A stretch of DNA of 64,000 nt from Herbiconiux oxytropis (GCF_024979315.1 NZ_JANLCK010000003.1:1-64000); one strand, 5' to 3'. Positions 1-10,643 are shown, numbered from the stretch's first letter. Made by a program: numbers and translations. Notes: generated from the letters alone by a model not told the origin.

Positions 1-175
1 CACCGGTCAGTGCGGGGATCGAGGCCAGCGGCTCGGGAGTCTCGTTCGCCGACGACGACGACGACGCAGCCGGGCTCGACGTGTCAGTGGAGGAGCCCGT
101 GGAGCAGGCGGCCATGGAGAAAGAGAGGAGGCCGGCGGTCGCGATGCCGATGGTGACCTTGGTGATCTTGCGCAT
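1..175 (-). CDS. Lipoprotein N-terminus, truncated by window edge
   Basis: This is the first 58 codons of a gene that continues past the left edge. The start is the ATG at 175, preceded by an AAAGG ribosome site 9 nt upstream. The translation opens MRKITKVTIG, has a hydrophobic core, and then a lipobox ending MAAC, so it should be a diacylglycerol-anchored lipoprotein facing outward. A low-complexity Thr/Ser/Ala linker follows the cysteine (about residues 25-45) and leads to the start of a globular part ending in IPALTG. The function cannot be told from this fragment. Confidence 0.75.
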   Translation of the reverse strand, partial: MRKITKVTIGIATAGLLSFSMAACSTGSSTDTSSPAASSSSSANETPEPLASIPALTG

Positions 176-320
176 GATGTTCGACCTTTGCTGTGGTGAG
201 CGGAGTGGTTCTTGCGGGACACAGAGGGTTCGGCACCCTGTCCCGAACCGATTGGTCGTCAGCGCGATCCGGTCGAGAACCGCACAGGTCCCATCCAGGA
301 ATCGCTCGCCGCATGGCGCT

Positions 321-905
321 CTACCGAACCGGCGGAACCGTCTCGTTCCACTGCCCGAGAGCGACGATGAAGCCCGCGACGAGCCGATCGAAACTGCGAT
401 CCACGTCGGCGCTCAGGGCGAACGCGCCCGCGGCCTCGTAGACGACGAACCCGTGCAGCGTCGAGCGGAAGGCGCGGATGGCATCGATCGCGTCGTCGCC
501 CTCGAGCCGGTAGGCGGTGAGCACGTCGGTGATCACCTGGATGGCCGTGGCCGAGACGGTCTCGTCCTCGACGTCGCCGGGAGCGGGCATGAGGTTGGAG
601 GCCTCGTAGCGGGCTGGATGTCGCCCCGCCCAGTCGCGGTACGCGTGGGACATCGCGGAGATCGCATCCGCCCCGGATCGCCCCACGGCTGCTCGGGCGA
701 GCACCTCGCCGAGTTCTCGCTTGGCCTGCACGGAGATGTCGCGACGGAGGGAGGCGATGGAGTCGATGTGCTTGTAGAGCGAGGGCTGCCGCACGCCGAG
801 CCGCTCGGCCAGGCCGGCCAGGGTGAGTCGGCCGAGACCGACCTCGTCGGCCATCACGGCGGCCTCCTGGGCGACGCGGTCTCGGGTCAGGCCGGCTCTA
901 GGCAT
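321..905 (-). CDS. TetR/AcrR family transcriptional regulator
   Basis: The protein has about 194 residues. A TetR helix-turn-helix lies near the N-terminus (residues about 5-50, with LTLAGLAERLGVRQPSLYKH), followed by an all-helical C-terminal ligand domain of the WHG type. I chose the ATG at 905 (MPRAGLTRDRV); a longer reading would start inside the promoter and add residues unlike the family. It is divergent from an alpha/beta hydrolase, and two copies of a 17-bp palindrome lie in the shared intergenic region, so it most likely represses both genes. The ligand is unknown. Confidence 0.9.
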   Translation of the reverse strand: MPRAGLTRDRVAQEAAVMADEVGLGRLTLAGLAERLGVRQPSLYKHIDSIASLRRDISVQAKRELGEVLARAAVGRSGADAISAMSHAYRDWAGRHPARYEASNLMPAPGDVEDETVSATAIQVITDVLTAYRLEGDDAIDAIRAFRSTLHGFVVYEAAGAFALSADVDRSFDRLVAGFIVALGQWNETVPPVR

Positions 906-953
906 GGTGGGTCTCGCGGCGATCGTCCATGCAGCTATACAACCGTCGCTTCT

Positions 954-1022
954 GGCTAGTGTCAATAGCCAGCCCGGATGCGCACGCTCTACAACTTCAG
1001 GTTAAAGCTATTGACAATAGCC
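954..1022. promoter_or_regulatory. Divergent promoters with twin TetR operators
   Basis: Two copies of the near-palindrome GCTATTGACAATAGC, in opposite orientation, lie at 954-970 and 1006-1022. Each contains a TTGACA -35 box. On the minus strand TTGACA is followed after 17 bp by TTGTAT, serving the tetR gene. On the plus strand TTGACA is followed after 17 bp by the weaker CAGAGT, serving the hydrolase. A repressor bound to either palindrome would cover the -35 element. Confidence 0.75.
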
Positions 1023-1077
1023 GAAAGGGAATGCAGAGTAGCTTTACCCGCCGTTCCCCCTCCGTCAGAAGGACGCC

Positions 1078-1911
1078 ATGACCCAGTTCCTCACCCTCTC
1101 CGAGGGAACCATCGCCTACGACCTCGCCGGTGAAGGCCCCCTGGTCGTGCTCGCCCACGGCATGGGTGACAGTCGGCACTCCTATCGCTTCGTGGTTCCG
1201 GCCCTGGTGGCCGCAGGCTACCGGGTCGCCAACGTCGACCTCCGCGGCTGCGGCGAGTCGAGCACCGGATGGACCGGCTACAGCCGCACCGACATCGCGG
1301 GCGATCTCGTCGCGCTCGTGCAGCACCTCGGTGGCCCCGCCGTGCTCGTGGGCCAGTCCATCAGCGGCGGCGCGGCGACCATCGCCGCCGCCCTCGCGCC
1401 GGAGCTCATCGTCGGCCTCGTGGAGCTCGCCCCCTTCACCCGTGCGCAATCCGTCGACCTCGGTGGCCTCGTCCGCAACGCACGGCACCGCAAGGGCACC
1501 GTGCAGCTCGGCAGGGTCATGATGACCGGCAGTCTCAAGGGCTGGCTCGCCTATCTCGACCTCGCGATCCCCGCGAAGCCCGCCGACTGGCCGGCCGAGC
1601 GTGCTCGCATCGAGGCGACCCTGAGTCGTCCGGAGCGCATGCAGGTGCTCAAGGCGATGACCCGCACGAGTCCCGCCGACGCCGGAGCGCAGCTCGCGAA
1701 GGTGCGCTGCCCCGTGCTCGTGGTCGAGGGCGGCGCCGATCCCGACTGGGCCGACCCGGAGGCCGAGGGCGAGCGTATCCTCGCCGACCTCCCAGCGGGC
1801 CTCGGCGAGCTCGCGGTCATCCCGTCCGCCGGCCACTACCCCCATGCCGAGACCCCCACCGAGCTGGTCGCCCTCCTCCTGCCCTTCCTCGCCCGCACCC
1901 TCGCCCGCTAG
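1078..1911 (+). CDS. Alpha/beta hydrolase
   Basis: A 277-residue cytosolic serine hydrolase. It shows the oxyanion motif HGMGDSR (27-33), the nucleophile elbow GQSISG with Ser94, a probable acid at Asp221 (GGADPDW) and catalytic His253 (SAGHYPH). The length and the absence of a signal peptide fit the epoxide-hydrolase / haloperoxidase-like branch, but nothing identifies the substrate. The start has AGAAGGA 5 nt upstream. It is divergent from a TetR gene and probably controlled by it through the paired palindromes, a common arrangement for inducible detoxification or ester-cleaving enzymes. Confidence 0.88.
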   Translation: MTQFLTLSEGTIAYDLAGEGPLVVLAHGMGDSRHSYRFVVPALVAAGYRVANVDLRGCGESSTGWTGYSRTDIAGDLVALVQHLGGPAVLVGQSISGGAATIAAALAPELIVGLVELAPFTRAQSVDLGGLVRNARHRKGTVQLGRVMMTGSLKGWLAYLDLAIPAKPADWPAERARIEATLSRPERMQVLKAMTRTSPADAGAQLAKVRCPVLVVEGGADPDWADPEAEGERILADLPAGLGELAVIPSAGHYPHAETPTELVALLLPFLARTLAR

Positions 1912-1944
1912 TCCGGTGGTCCGGTCGTCGCTGGGCCCGGATGC

Positions 1945-2526
1945 TCACCAGCCCAGGAGCGCGAGAGCGCCGGTGGCGGCGAGGGCGACGAGGGTGGTCC
2001 AGACCGCGATCGCGACGACCTGCCACAGGATGACCCACCGCTTGGGCACGCCGGATCCCACGAAGAACGCGGCCGTGAGCATGGTGGGCAGGGCGAGAGG
2101 GGCGAGCAGGCTCGCGCCGGGCACGCCGAACTTCACGAGCCAGCGCCGGAGCCTCTGTCGCCCCTTCGTGCGCCGATTGCCCTTGCTCTTCGCCTCCGGC
2201 TCGGCCTCCGGCTCGGTCTCCGGCGCTTCCGCGACGAGGACGGTCGCATCCCCCTGGGCGCGCGCGGTGGCGGTCGTGGCGCGTCGGGCGAGCACGCCCT
2301 CGCGCACCCGCGATCCCAGCAGTACCACGAGCACGACGCACAGGATGTTGCCGGCCGCGCCGGCGATCGCGGCCACCACCGGATCGAGCCCCGCGAGGAT
2401 GCCGAACGCGGTCGCGCCCTCCGCCTCGATGTAGGGAACGGCGCCGGCGAGCGCGACGATGAGCGGTTGGACGATCTCGGGCACCTGGTCGATGGCGTCC
2501 TGCAGCCACCCGTAGGGGTTGTCCAT
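1945..2526 (-). CDS. Small multi-drug export protein family (membrane)
   Basis: About 193 residues with four or five hydrophobic segments in two blocks. These are separated by a charged Glu/Lys linker (about residues 100-125). The blocks AEGATAFGILAGLDP and KFGVPGASLLAPLALPT resemble the Sm_multidrug_ex family (PF06695), whose members are putative drug exporters of the inner membrane. I used the ATG at 2526 because GAGGAGG lies just upstream; the longer reading would start inside the promoter. It is divergent from a MerR regulator and shares a MerR-type operator layout with it, so it is likely the regulator's target. Confidence 0.75.
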   Translation of the reverse strand: MDNPYGWLQDAIDQVPEIVQPLIVALAGAVPYIEAEGATAFGILAGLDPVVAAIAGAAGNILCVVLVVLLGSRVREGVLARRATTATARAQGDATVLVAEAPETEPEAEPEAKSKGNRRTKGRQRLRRWLVKFGVPGASLLAPLALPTMLTAAFFVGSGVPKRWVILWQVVAIAVWTTLVALAATGALALLGW

Positions 2527-2550
2527 GTCTCTGCCTCCTCTTTCGGGAGG

Positions 2551-2649
2551 AGTCAAGACCGTGTTCCCGGCACAGGGTCAAGTCGTGACGCCGCGGGAGC
2601 GCGCCGCCGGGCCGGGGGTTGACCGTGTTCCGGGAACAGGGTCTTGAAT
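2551..2649. promoter_or_regulatory. Twin MerR-type promoters with 19-bp spacers
   Basis: Two 23-bp imperfect palindromes of the form GACC-TGTTCC-GGAACA-GGTC lie at 2557-2579 and 2621-2643. Each sits exactly between a TTGACC -35 box and a -10 box with a 19-bp spacer. On the minus strand the boxes are 2576-2581 and 2551-2556 (TTGACT); on the plus strand they are 2619-2624 and 2644-2649 (TTGAAT). Overlong 19-bp spacers carrying a dyad are the hallmark of promoters activated by MerR-family proteins. Confidence 0.85.
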
Positions 2650-2678
2650 GGGTGCTGACCCGACAAGGAGCGCTCACG

Positions 2679-3428
2679 ATGCCCTGGAGCACACGAGAGG
2701 TGGCGGAGCTCGCCGGCACGACCGTCAACACCGTGCGGCACTACCATCGCGCCGGTCTGCTCGATGAGCCCGATCGGCTCTCGAACGGCTACAAGCAGTA
2801 CACCGCCAGGCACCTCGTGCGGCTGCTGCAGATCCGGCGGCTGCGCGACATCGGTGTTCCGCTCGTGCAGATCGAGGCCGTCGGCTCCTCGCGTGGCGCG
2901 ACCCCCGCGGAGGCGCTGCTCGCGATCGACGCCGACCTCGCCGCGAGCATCGAGCGGCTGCAGCGGGCCCGGGCCGAGATCCGGGCCATCCTCGACGGAT
3001 CGACCGCGACCGACGTGCCCGCCGGCTTCGAGGACGTCGCCTCCCGCCTCACCGGTTCCGAGCGTTCCCTCATGCTCGTCTACTCCCAGCTCTACGACGA
3101 GTCGGCGATGGCCGACCTCAAGCTCATGGTCGACGCCGAGCCCGAAGACACCGACGCCGAGTTCGAGGCGCTCCCCGCCGACGCCGACCACGCCACCCGG
3201 CAGCGCATCGCGGAGGTCTTCGCGCCGCAGCTCGCCCAGCACTTCGAGGACTACCCCTGGCTGCTGCAGCCGGCCGAGCACCTCCCCAAGAGCGCCCCGG
3301 TCACCCAGCAGGCCTTCATCGAGACCTACCTCGAGCTCTACAACGAGGCCCAGCTCGACGTCCTCGCCCGAGCCGCGGCCCTGGCCGTCGACCTCCCGCC
3401 CACCCCCGCGCCCCCTCCCTCCGCCTAG
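2679..3428 (+). CDS. MerR family transcriptional regulator
   Basis: A 249-residue protein. The N-terminal winged helix-turn-helix (STREVAELAGTTVNTVRHYHRAGLL) is followed by the MerR wing and a dimerisation helix to about residue 105. The effector domain is long, acidic and without recognisable metal-binding cysteines, so it probably senses an organic ligand. The start is the ATG at 2679 with AAGGAG 8 nt upstream; an in-frame start at 2619 would lie in the -35 box and is rejected. It likely activates itself and the divergent export protein. Confidence 0.88.
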   Translation: MPWSTREVAELAGTTVNTVRHYHRAGLLDEPDRLSNGYKQYTARHLVRLLQIRRLRDIGVPLVQIEAVGSSRGATPAEALLAIDADLAASIERLQRARAEIRAILDGSTATDVPAGFEDVASRLTGSERSLMLVYSQLYDESAMADLKLMVDAEPEDTDAEFEALPADADHATRQRIAEVFAPQLAQHFEDYPWLLQPAEHLPKSAPVTQQAFIETYLELYNEAQLDVLARAAALAVDLPPTPAPPPSA

Positions 3429-3632
3429 GCGGCGCGGACAACGCCACCCCTGACCTCGGCCGAGGCGTCTTCGTCGGCACACGACGGCACGTTCGGCGAA
3501 CTCCGCTCCCATGACCGCGTAGCGTCAGCCCGCGAACATCGAACCCCACGGCCCCTCGAGCACCTTCCGTAGGATCGTCCTCAGCCGGAGTCCGCGCCGC
3601 GACGCGCCGTGATGATGCATCGCCCTGCCGGC

Positions 3633-4649
3633 CTACGCGGTCCTGCCGGTGCCGTGCACGGCGTGGGGGTCGATGGCGGCGAGCTCGTCGGGCGCGAGCG
3701 GGGCGGCGTCGAGAGCGGCGACGTTCTGCTCGAGCTGGGCCACGCTCGAGGCGCCGATGAGGGCGCTCGTGACCTGGGGGTGGCGGAGCACCCAGGTGAG
3801 CGCGAGCTGGGCGAGGGACTGGCCGCGGGCGGCGGCGATCTCGTCGAGCGCCCGGGCGCGGGAGAGGTACTCCTCGTCGATGCCCTTCTCCGAGAGGAAC
3901 TGCGAGGTCGCGGCCCGCGAGTCCGACGGCACGCTTCCGTCGAGGTAGCGGTCGGTGAGCAGGCCCTGCGCGAGCGGGGAGAAGACGATGCTGCCCGATC
4001 CGACCTCGTCGAGCACCGGGAGGAGGCCGTCTTCGATGTGGCGGTCGAACATCGAGTAGCGCGGCTGGTGGATGGTGAGCGGGATGCCGTGACCGGCCAG
4101 CAGGCGTGCGGCCTCGCGGGTCTGCTCGGGGTCGTAGTTCGAGACGCCCACGTAGAGCGCCTTGCCCGAGGTCACCGCGGTCGCGAGCGCGCCCATGGTC
4201 TCTTCCAGCGGGGTCTCGGGGTCGAAGCGGTGCGAGTAGAAGATGTCGACGTAATCGAGCCCCAGGCGCCCGAGCGACTGATCGAGCGAGGCCAGCAGGT
4301 ACTTGCGCGATCCCCATTCGCCGTAGGGGCCTGGCCACATGAGGTAGCCGGCCTTTGACGAGATGATGAGCTCGTCGCGGTAGGGCGCGAGATCCTCGGC
4401 GAGGATGCGGCCGAAGTTCGTCTCGGCCGAGCCGGCCGGCGGACCGTAGTTGTTGGCGAGGTCGATGTGCGTCACGCCGAGGTCGAAGGCGCGGCGCAGG
4501 ATGGCGCGCTGCGTGTCGAGCGGCCGCTCGTGCCCGAAGTTGTGCCAGAGACCCAGCGAGAGCGCCGGCAGCCTGAGGCCGCTGCGGCCCGAGCGGTTGT
4601 AGGTCATCGCGTCGTAGCGCGTGGGGGCGGCCTGGTAGGTCTCGGTCAT
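3633..4649 (-). CDS. Aldo/keto reductase, YghZ-like
   Basis: A 338-residue NADPH-dependent oxidoreductase of the AKR superfamily. The catalytic tetrad is visible as Asp63 and Tyr68 (HIDLANNYG), Lys99 (SSKAGY) and His140 (FYSHRFD). The opening (LRLPALSLGLWHNFG) and overall length are close to L-glyceraldehyde-3-phosphate reductase / beta-subunit-like AKRs such as E. coli YghZ. The start is the ATG at 4649 with AAGGA upstream. It is transcribed alone, converging with the merR gene; the 204-bp gap at 3429-3632 holds nothing recognisable. Confidence 0.88.
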   Translation of the reverse strand: MTETYQAAPTRYDAMTYNRSGRSGLRLPALSLGLWHNFGHERPLDTQRAILRRAFDLGVTHIDLANNYGPPAGSAETNFGRILAEDLAPYRDELIISSKAGYLMWPGPYGEWGSRKYLLASLDQSLGRLGLDYVDIFYSHRFDPETPLEETMGALATAVTSGKALYVGVSNYDPEQTREAARLLAGHGIPLTIHQPRYSMFDRHIEDGLLPVLDEVGSGSIVFSPLAQGLLTDRYLDGSVPSDSRAATSQFLSEKGIDEEYLSRARALDEIAAARGQSLAQLALTWVLRHPQVTSALIGASSVAQLEQNVAALDAAPLAPDELAAIDPHAVHGTGRTA

Positions 4650-4800
4650 CGTGCTGTCCTTCGTCAGAGTCACTCGCACATCGTGTGCGCTGCCGCGATG
4701 TCGTCGAACAGGGACCACACGAGACAGCTTCGCACATCGACTCCGCGGAGACCGCGCGATGGCGGTGCAGACAGTCGACGAGGCTGTCTACTCTGGAGGG

Positions 4801-5919
4801 ATGCGGCTAGGCGACACCTCCCGAGTTCTGGACACCGGGCCACTCACCGACGAGATCGATCGCCGCGAGCTGGCGCAGTACCGCCGCACCCTGCCGCCGC
4901 AGGTGCGGCTGACGTTCTCCACGGTGTTCGGGCCCCTTCTCGTCCTGATCGTCGCACTCGCGCTGGGCGCGGTGTTCGGCGGGGCTGTGATCGGCAGCCT
5001 GCTCGCGGCGGCCGGATCGGGCGGCGATCCGTTCGCCGTGGCAGCGGCGCTCGTGTTCATCGTCGTGCCCTGCGGACTCGTGGTCGTCGCCCTCCGCTCG
5101 CTGTTCCGCCGCAATGGCCGGCGGCAGTTCCGGCTCGCGCGTTTCGCGGCCGCCAACGGGTTGAGCTACCGCCCGGTCGCCGGCGCGCTGCTCCTACCCG
5201 GTGTCATCTTCTCGGTCGGCTCCGACCGCTCCGCGACGGACCTGCTGCAGGATGACGAGCGCGGCATCCAGGTGGGCAACATCACGTACGTCACGGGCTC
5301 CGGCAAGAACCGGCGCACGAAGCGCTGGGGGTTCGCCGGCATTCGTCTCGGCACGCCGCTGCCGCACATCGTGCTCGATGCCCGCAGCAACAACACCGCC
5401 CTCTTCGGCGCCTCGAACCTCCCGGCGCCGTTCGACAAGGAGCAGCGGCTCGGGCTCGAGGGCGACTTCGACAGCCACTTCACGCTCTACTGCCCCAAGG
5501 GCTACGAGGCCGACGCCCTCTACCTCTTCACTCCCGACGTCATGGCGAGGTTCATCGACTCCGTCGCGCAGTTCGACGTGGAGATCGTCGACGACCACCT
5601 CTTCCTCTATTCGAGTCAGGATCTCGCGACCCTCGACCCCCAGGTCTGGCAGTGGCTGCATGCCACTCTCGGCGCGCTGGCCGACAAGGTCGACCGCTGG
5701 GAGCGCTGGCGCGACTCCCGACTCGGCTCCACCGAGGTCGTGCCGGGCCGGGGCGGGGCGCCCTCCGAGATCCGCCGTCCACCGCGCGGTGTGTCCACCA
5801 CGGGCCGTCGCCTCACCCAGAAGGTCCACTGGATCTGGCTCGTCATCGGCGCCGTCTCCGTGGCGTTCACCTTCTTCTGGCTGATCGAGGGCGTCTTCTC
5901 CGCCCTCTTCACGCGCTGA
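4801..5919 (+). CDS. Hypothetical membrane protein
   Basis: About 372 residues. Two transmembrane helices near the N-terminus (about 39-68 and 77-100) and one at the C-terminus (about 344-366) flank a soluble middle part of roughly 240 residues, so topology would keep that domain on one side of the membrane. I do not recognise the family. The start is uncertain: the ATG at 4801 has a TACTCT box 6 nt upstream, as in other leaderless genes here, whereas an in-frame ATG at 4759 has GGAG 8 nt upstream. It runs alone between divergent and convergent neighbours. Confidence 0.7.
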   Translation: MRLGDTSRVLDTGPLTDEIDRRELAQYRRTLPPQVRLTFSTVFGPLLVLIVALALGAVFGGAVIGSLLAAAGSGGDPFAVAAALVFIVVPCGLVVVALRSLFRRNGRRQFRLARFAAANGLSYRPVAGALLLPGVIFSVGSDRSATDLLQDDERGIQVGNITYVTGSGKNRRTKRWGFAGIRLGTPLPHIVLDARSNNTALFGASNLPAPFDKEQRLGLEGDFDSHFTLYCPKGYEADALYLFTPDVMARFIDSVAQFDVEIVDDHLFLYSSQDLATLDPQVWQWLHATLGALADKVDRWERWRDSRLGSTEVVPGRGGAPSEIRRPPRGVSTTGRRLTQKVHWIWLVIGAVSVAFTFFWLIEGVFSALFTR

Positions 5920-5944
5920 GAACCCCGGCGACGCCGGATCCGGC

Positions 5945-6748
5945 TCAGGCGGTGAGCGTCTCGAGTCCTGCGAGCTCGAGACGCGCGACCTCCTCGAGGT
6001 GGATGTCGCTGCCCCCGGCGGGGGTGGCGGTGATGAGGAGCTCGAAGCGGTCGAGACCGCCGATCACGCCGAGGCTCGTGCGACCGAGCTTCGACGCGTC
6101 GGCCACCACCACCGCCCGGTCGGCGGCGCCGAGCATGGCCTGCTTGAGCTCGGTCTCGGGCAGATTGACGTTCGTGACGCCGGCCACGGCATCCACCCCC
6201 GTGCAGCCGATGAACGCGAGGTCGGCGCGCACGCTGCCGAGCAGGAGCGAGGCGTACGGAGCGACGAGCGAGTGCTGGAGGGGGCGCAGGGTGCCACCGG
6301 TGACCACGACGGTGAAGCGCGGGATGGCGGGCTCGAGCGCCAGGGCGATGGAGAGGCCGTTGGTGATGATCACCACGTCTTCCAAGTCGTCCCGCTCGAG
6401 GAGGGCGTCGGCGACGGCGGCGGGGGTGGTGCCCACGTCGAGCAGCACGCTCGTGCCGCTCTCGACGAGTGCGGCGGCGGCACGGCCGATGCGCTGCTTC
6501 TCCTCGGCCGAGGTGCTGCGTGCCTGTTCGAACGGGGTCTCGGCACGCGAGGCGAGACCCCGGATGACGGCGCCGCCGTGCACGCGGTCGACCACCTCGT
6601 GCCGTTCGAGCACCGCGAGGTCGGAGCGCACGGTGACCTCGGAGACGCCGAGCTCGCGGCTCAGCTCTGCCACCCGCGCGAACCCCGTGGCGCTCACGAG
6701 CTCGACGATCCGGCGGCGCCGGACGGTGAGATCGATGTCGTCCGCCAT
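5945..6748 (-). CDS. DeoR/GlpR family transcriptional regulator
   Basis: A 267-residue regulator. The DeoR-type helix-turn-helix (RRRRIVELVSATGFARVAELSRELGVSEVTVRSDL) is followed by a sugar-phosphate-isomerase-like sensor domain (VHGGAVIRG onward). It is divergent from galT-galK-galE, and a CGAAAGT inverted repeat sits in the shared promoter, so it is very probably the galactose-operon repressor with a phosphorylated sugar as effector. A TAAGAT box 6 nt before the ATG and the lack of a ribosome site suggest a leaderless transcript. Confidence 0.9.
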   Translation of the reverse strand: MADDIDLTVRRRRIVELVSATGFARVAELSRELGVSEVTVRSDLAVLERHEVVDRVHGGAVIRGLASRAETPFEQARSTSAEEKQRIGRAAAALVESGTSVLLDVGTTPAAVADALLERDDLEDVVIITNGLSIALALEPAIPRFTVVVTGGTLRPLQHSLVAPYASLLLGSVRADLAFIGCTGVDAVAGVTNVNLPETELKQAMLGAADRAVVVADASKLGRTSLGVIGGLDRFELLITATPAGGSDIHLEEVARLELAGLETLTA

Positions 6749-6754
6749 GCCCTG

Positions 6755-6813
6755 ATCTTACAGGTTCGAAAGTCGATACTCCACTTGACTTTCGTTTCCG
6801 AAAGTGACGTAAT
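6755..6813. promoter_or_regulatory. Divergent gal promoter and DeoR operator
   Basis: The perfect inverted repeat ACTTTCG-TTTC-CGAAAGT (6788-6805) sits between the TTGACT -35 (6785-6790) and the CGTAAT -10 (6808-6813) of galT, which are 17 bp apart. A further CGAAAGT half-site lies at 6767-6773 toward the regulator gene, whose own -10 (TAAGAT on the minus strand) is at 6755-6760. Binding here could switch off both directions. Confidence 0.75.
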
Positions 6814-6819
6814 CGTCTC

Positions 6820-7949
6820 GTGACGACATCGAGTGGCATCACGAAACGGGTGAGCACCCTGACCGACGGCCGGGAGCTGCTCTACTTCGACGACGCCGAC
6901 ACCCTGCTCCCGCCCGACCGCGCCGCCGACACGCGGCCGCCCGCCCCGCGCCCGCCTGTGGCGGAGATGAGGCAGGATCCCCTCACGGGGGAGTGGGTGT
7001 CGATCGCGGCGGCCCGTCAGAACAGAGTGATGCTGCCGCCCAAGCACCTCGACCCGCTGGCTCCCTCCACGCCCGCCAACCCCACGGAGGTTCCGAGTGA
7101 CTACGACGTGGCGGTGTTCGAGAACAAATCGCCCTCGTTCGGTCCCGACCTCGCTGCAGCGGGTGTCGATCCGCTGCACGAGCTCGCCGAACTGCGGCGC
7201 ATCGGCCTCGGCCGCACCGCCACCTCGGTGGGCCGGTGCGAGGTGGTGTGCTTCAGCCCCGCCACCGAGGGTTCGCTGTCGGCGCTCCCTGTGGCGCGGG
7301 TGCGCACCATCATCGAGGCGTGGGCCGATCGCACGGCTGCGCTGTCGGCGCTCCCCGGCGTGCAGCAGGTCTTCCCGTTCGAGAACCGCGGCGAGGCCAT
7401 CGGCGTCACCCTGCACCACCCCCACGGCCAGATCTACGCCTACCCCTATGTCACGCCGCGCACGCAGCGTCTCGTGGCCTCGATCGAGAGCTACGGTCCC
7501 ACGCTGTTCGTCGACATCCTCGAGTTCGAGCGGGGATCGGATCGCGTGCTGATCGAAGGCAGGCATTTCACGGCGTTCGTGCCCTTCGCGGCGCGCTGGC
7601 CGGTGGAGGTGCACCTGCTGCCGCACCGGCACGTGCCCGACTTCGCCGGCCTCACCGGCGAGGAGCGCGACGAGCTCGCGCTGGTCTACCGCCGCCTGCT
7701 GCGGGGGCTCGACCACCTCTACGACGACCCCACGCCCTACATCGCGGCGTGGCACCAGGCGCCCGTGCACGAGCACCGCGACGACATCCGCCTCATGCTG
7801 CAGATCACCTCGCCGCGCCGGGCCGCCGACAAGCTGAAGTTCCTGGCCGGCTCCGAGGCGGCCATGGGCGCCTTCATCGGCGATGTGCCGCCCGAGACCT
7901 CCGCCAGACTGCTCCGAGAGGCCCTCGCCCGGGCCGAGGAAGGCGCCGC

Positions 7950-7953
<4 letters not shown>
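6820..7953 (+). CDS. galT: Galactose-1-phosphate uridylyltransferase
   Basis: This 377-residue enzyme exchanges UMP between UDP-glucose and galactose 1-phosphate in the Leloir pathway. The HPHGQ motif at 200-204 gives the catalytic His202, and PFAARWPVEVHLLPHRH is the second conserved His-rich block. The GTG at 6820 comes 6 nt after a -10 box, with no Shine-Dalgarno, so the mRNA is probably leaderless. It is the first gene of galTKE, and its stop overlaps the galK start (ATGA). Confidence 0.95.
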
Positions 7954-10213
<2,260 letters not shown>

Positions 10214-10270
10214 CCCCCCCTCCCCCCCCGGCGCGAACACCCCCCCGCGCCGGTCAACCTGGCACCCGCG

Positions 10271-10353
10271 ACTTGACAGCACCTGCGCCCATGAGCGCCG
10301 ACTTGACTTAAGTTGTGCCAAGTCGGCGCTTTTGAGCACAACTACTGTCAAGT
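10271..10353. repeat. Nested palindromes, possible terminator or switch
   Basis: Outer arms ACTTGACAG (10271-10279) and CTGTCAAGT (10345-10353) enclose an 11-bp perfect stem, AGCGCCGACTT (10294-10304) with AAGTCGGCGCT (10320-10330), followed by TTT. A competing 8-bp pairing, AGTTGTGC (10311-10318) with GCACAACT (10336-10343), uses the loop of the first, so the two inner folds exclude each other. The inner stem plus T-run could terminate the gal mRNA; the alternative fold is unexplained. Confidence 0.6.
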
Positions 10354-10391
10354 GGACGACCTCCAGGCCCGCGCCAGCGCCCGAACGTAAG

Positions 10392-10503
10392 CGGGCCGTG
10401 GGGTGTGCATGATCCGTTCGAGTCATAGGCATCGGGCCTGGCGGGAGACCGCGAAGCGGGCGAGGGGACTATGACTCGAACGGATCATGCACACCCCACG
10501 GCC
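10392..10503. repeat. Perfect 36-bp inverted repeat around a 40-nt centre
   Basis: The left arm at 10392-10427 (begins GGGCCGTGGGGTG, ends GAGTCATAG) and the right arm at 10468-10503 are exact reverse complements over 36 bp. The 40-nt centre (10428-10467) is GC-rich and contains no gene. No terminal target duplication was identified. It could be a small non-autonomous mobile element or a very stable RNA hairpin. Confidence 0.85.
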
Positions 10504-10643
10504 CACACGAGCAACCCAACCCGAGCAACCCGCGAACCCCCCCCGCCCCCACCCCAGAAAAGTCCCGAGCCGCTCACGCCGACCTCCGCCTCACCGACCA
10601 GGCCTGGAGTCTCTGCGACACGGCGACGTGCTAGCCTCCCGGC

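Larger units (their letters stand above)
10214..10643. other. 430-bp repeat-rich intergenic region
   Basis: No convincing gene is seen between galE and the next lipoprotein. The region begins with C-rich tracts and then holds a nested palindrome cluster (10271-10353) and a large perfect inverted repeat (10392-10503), each listed separately. The -10 box TAGCCT of the next gene lies at 10632-10637. Confidence 0.7.

Noticed and set aside
81-959. 292-codon plus-strand frame at the left end
   Set aside because: It is the antisense shadow of the TetR gene and the truncated lipoprotein, both of which have recognisable N-terminal motifs.
2619-2678. Upstream start for the MerR protein
   Set aside because: It would begin inside the -35 box and the operator; the ATG at 2679 has AAGGAG at good spacing and gives the standard MerR N-terminus.
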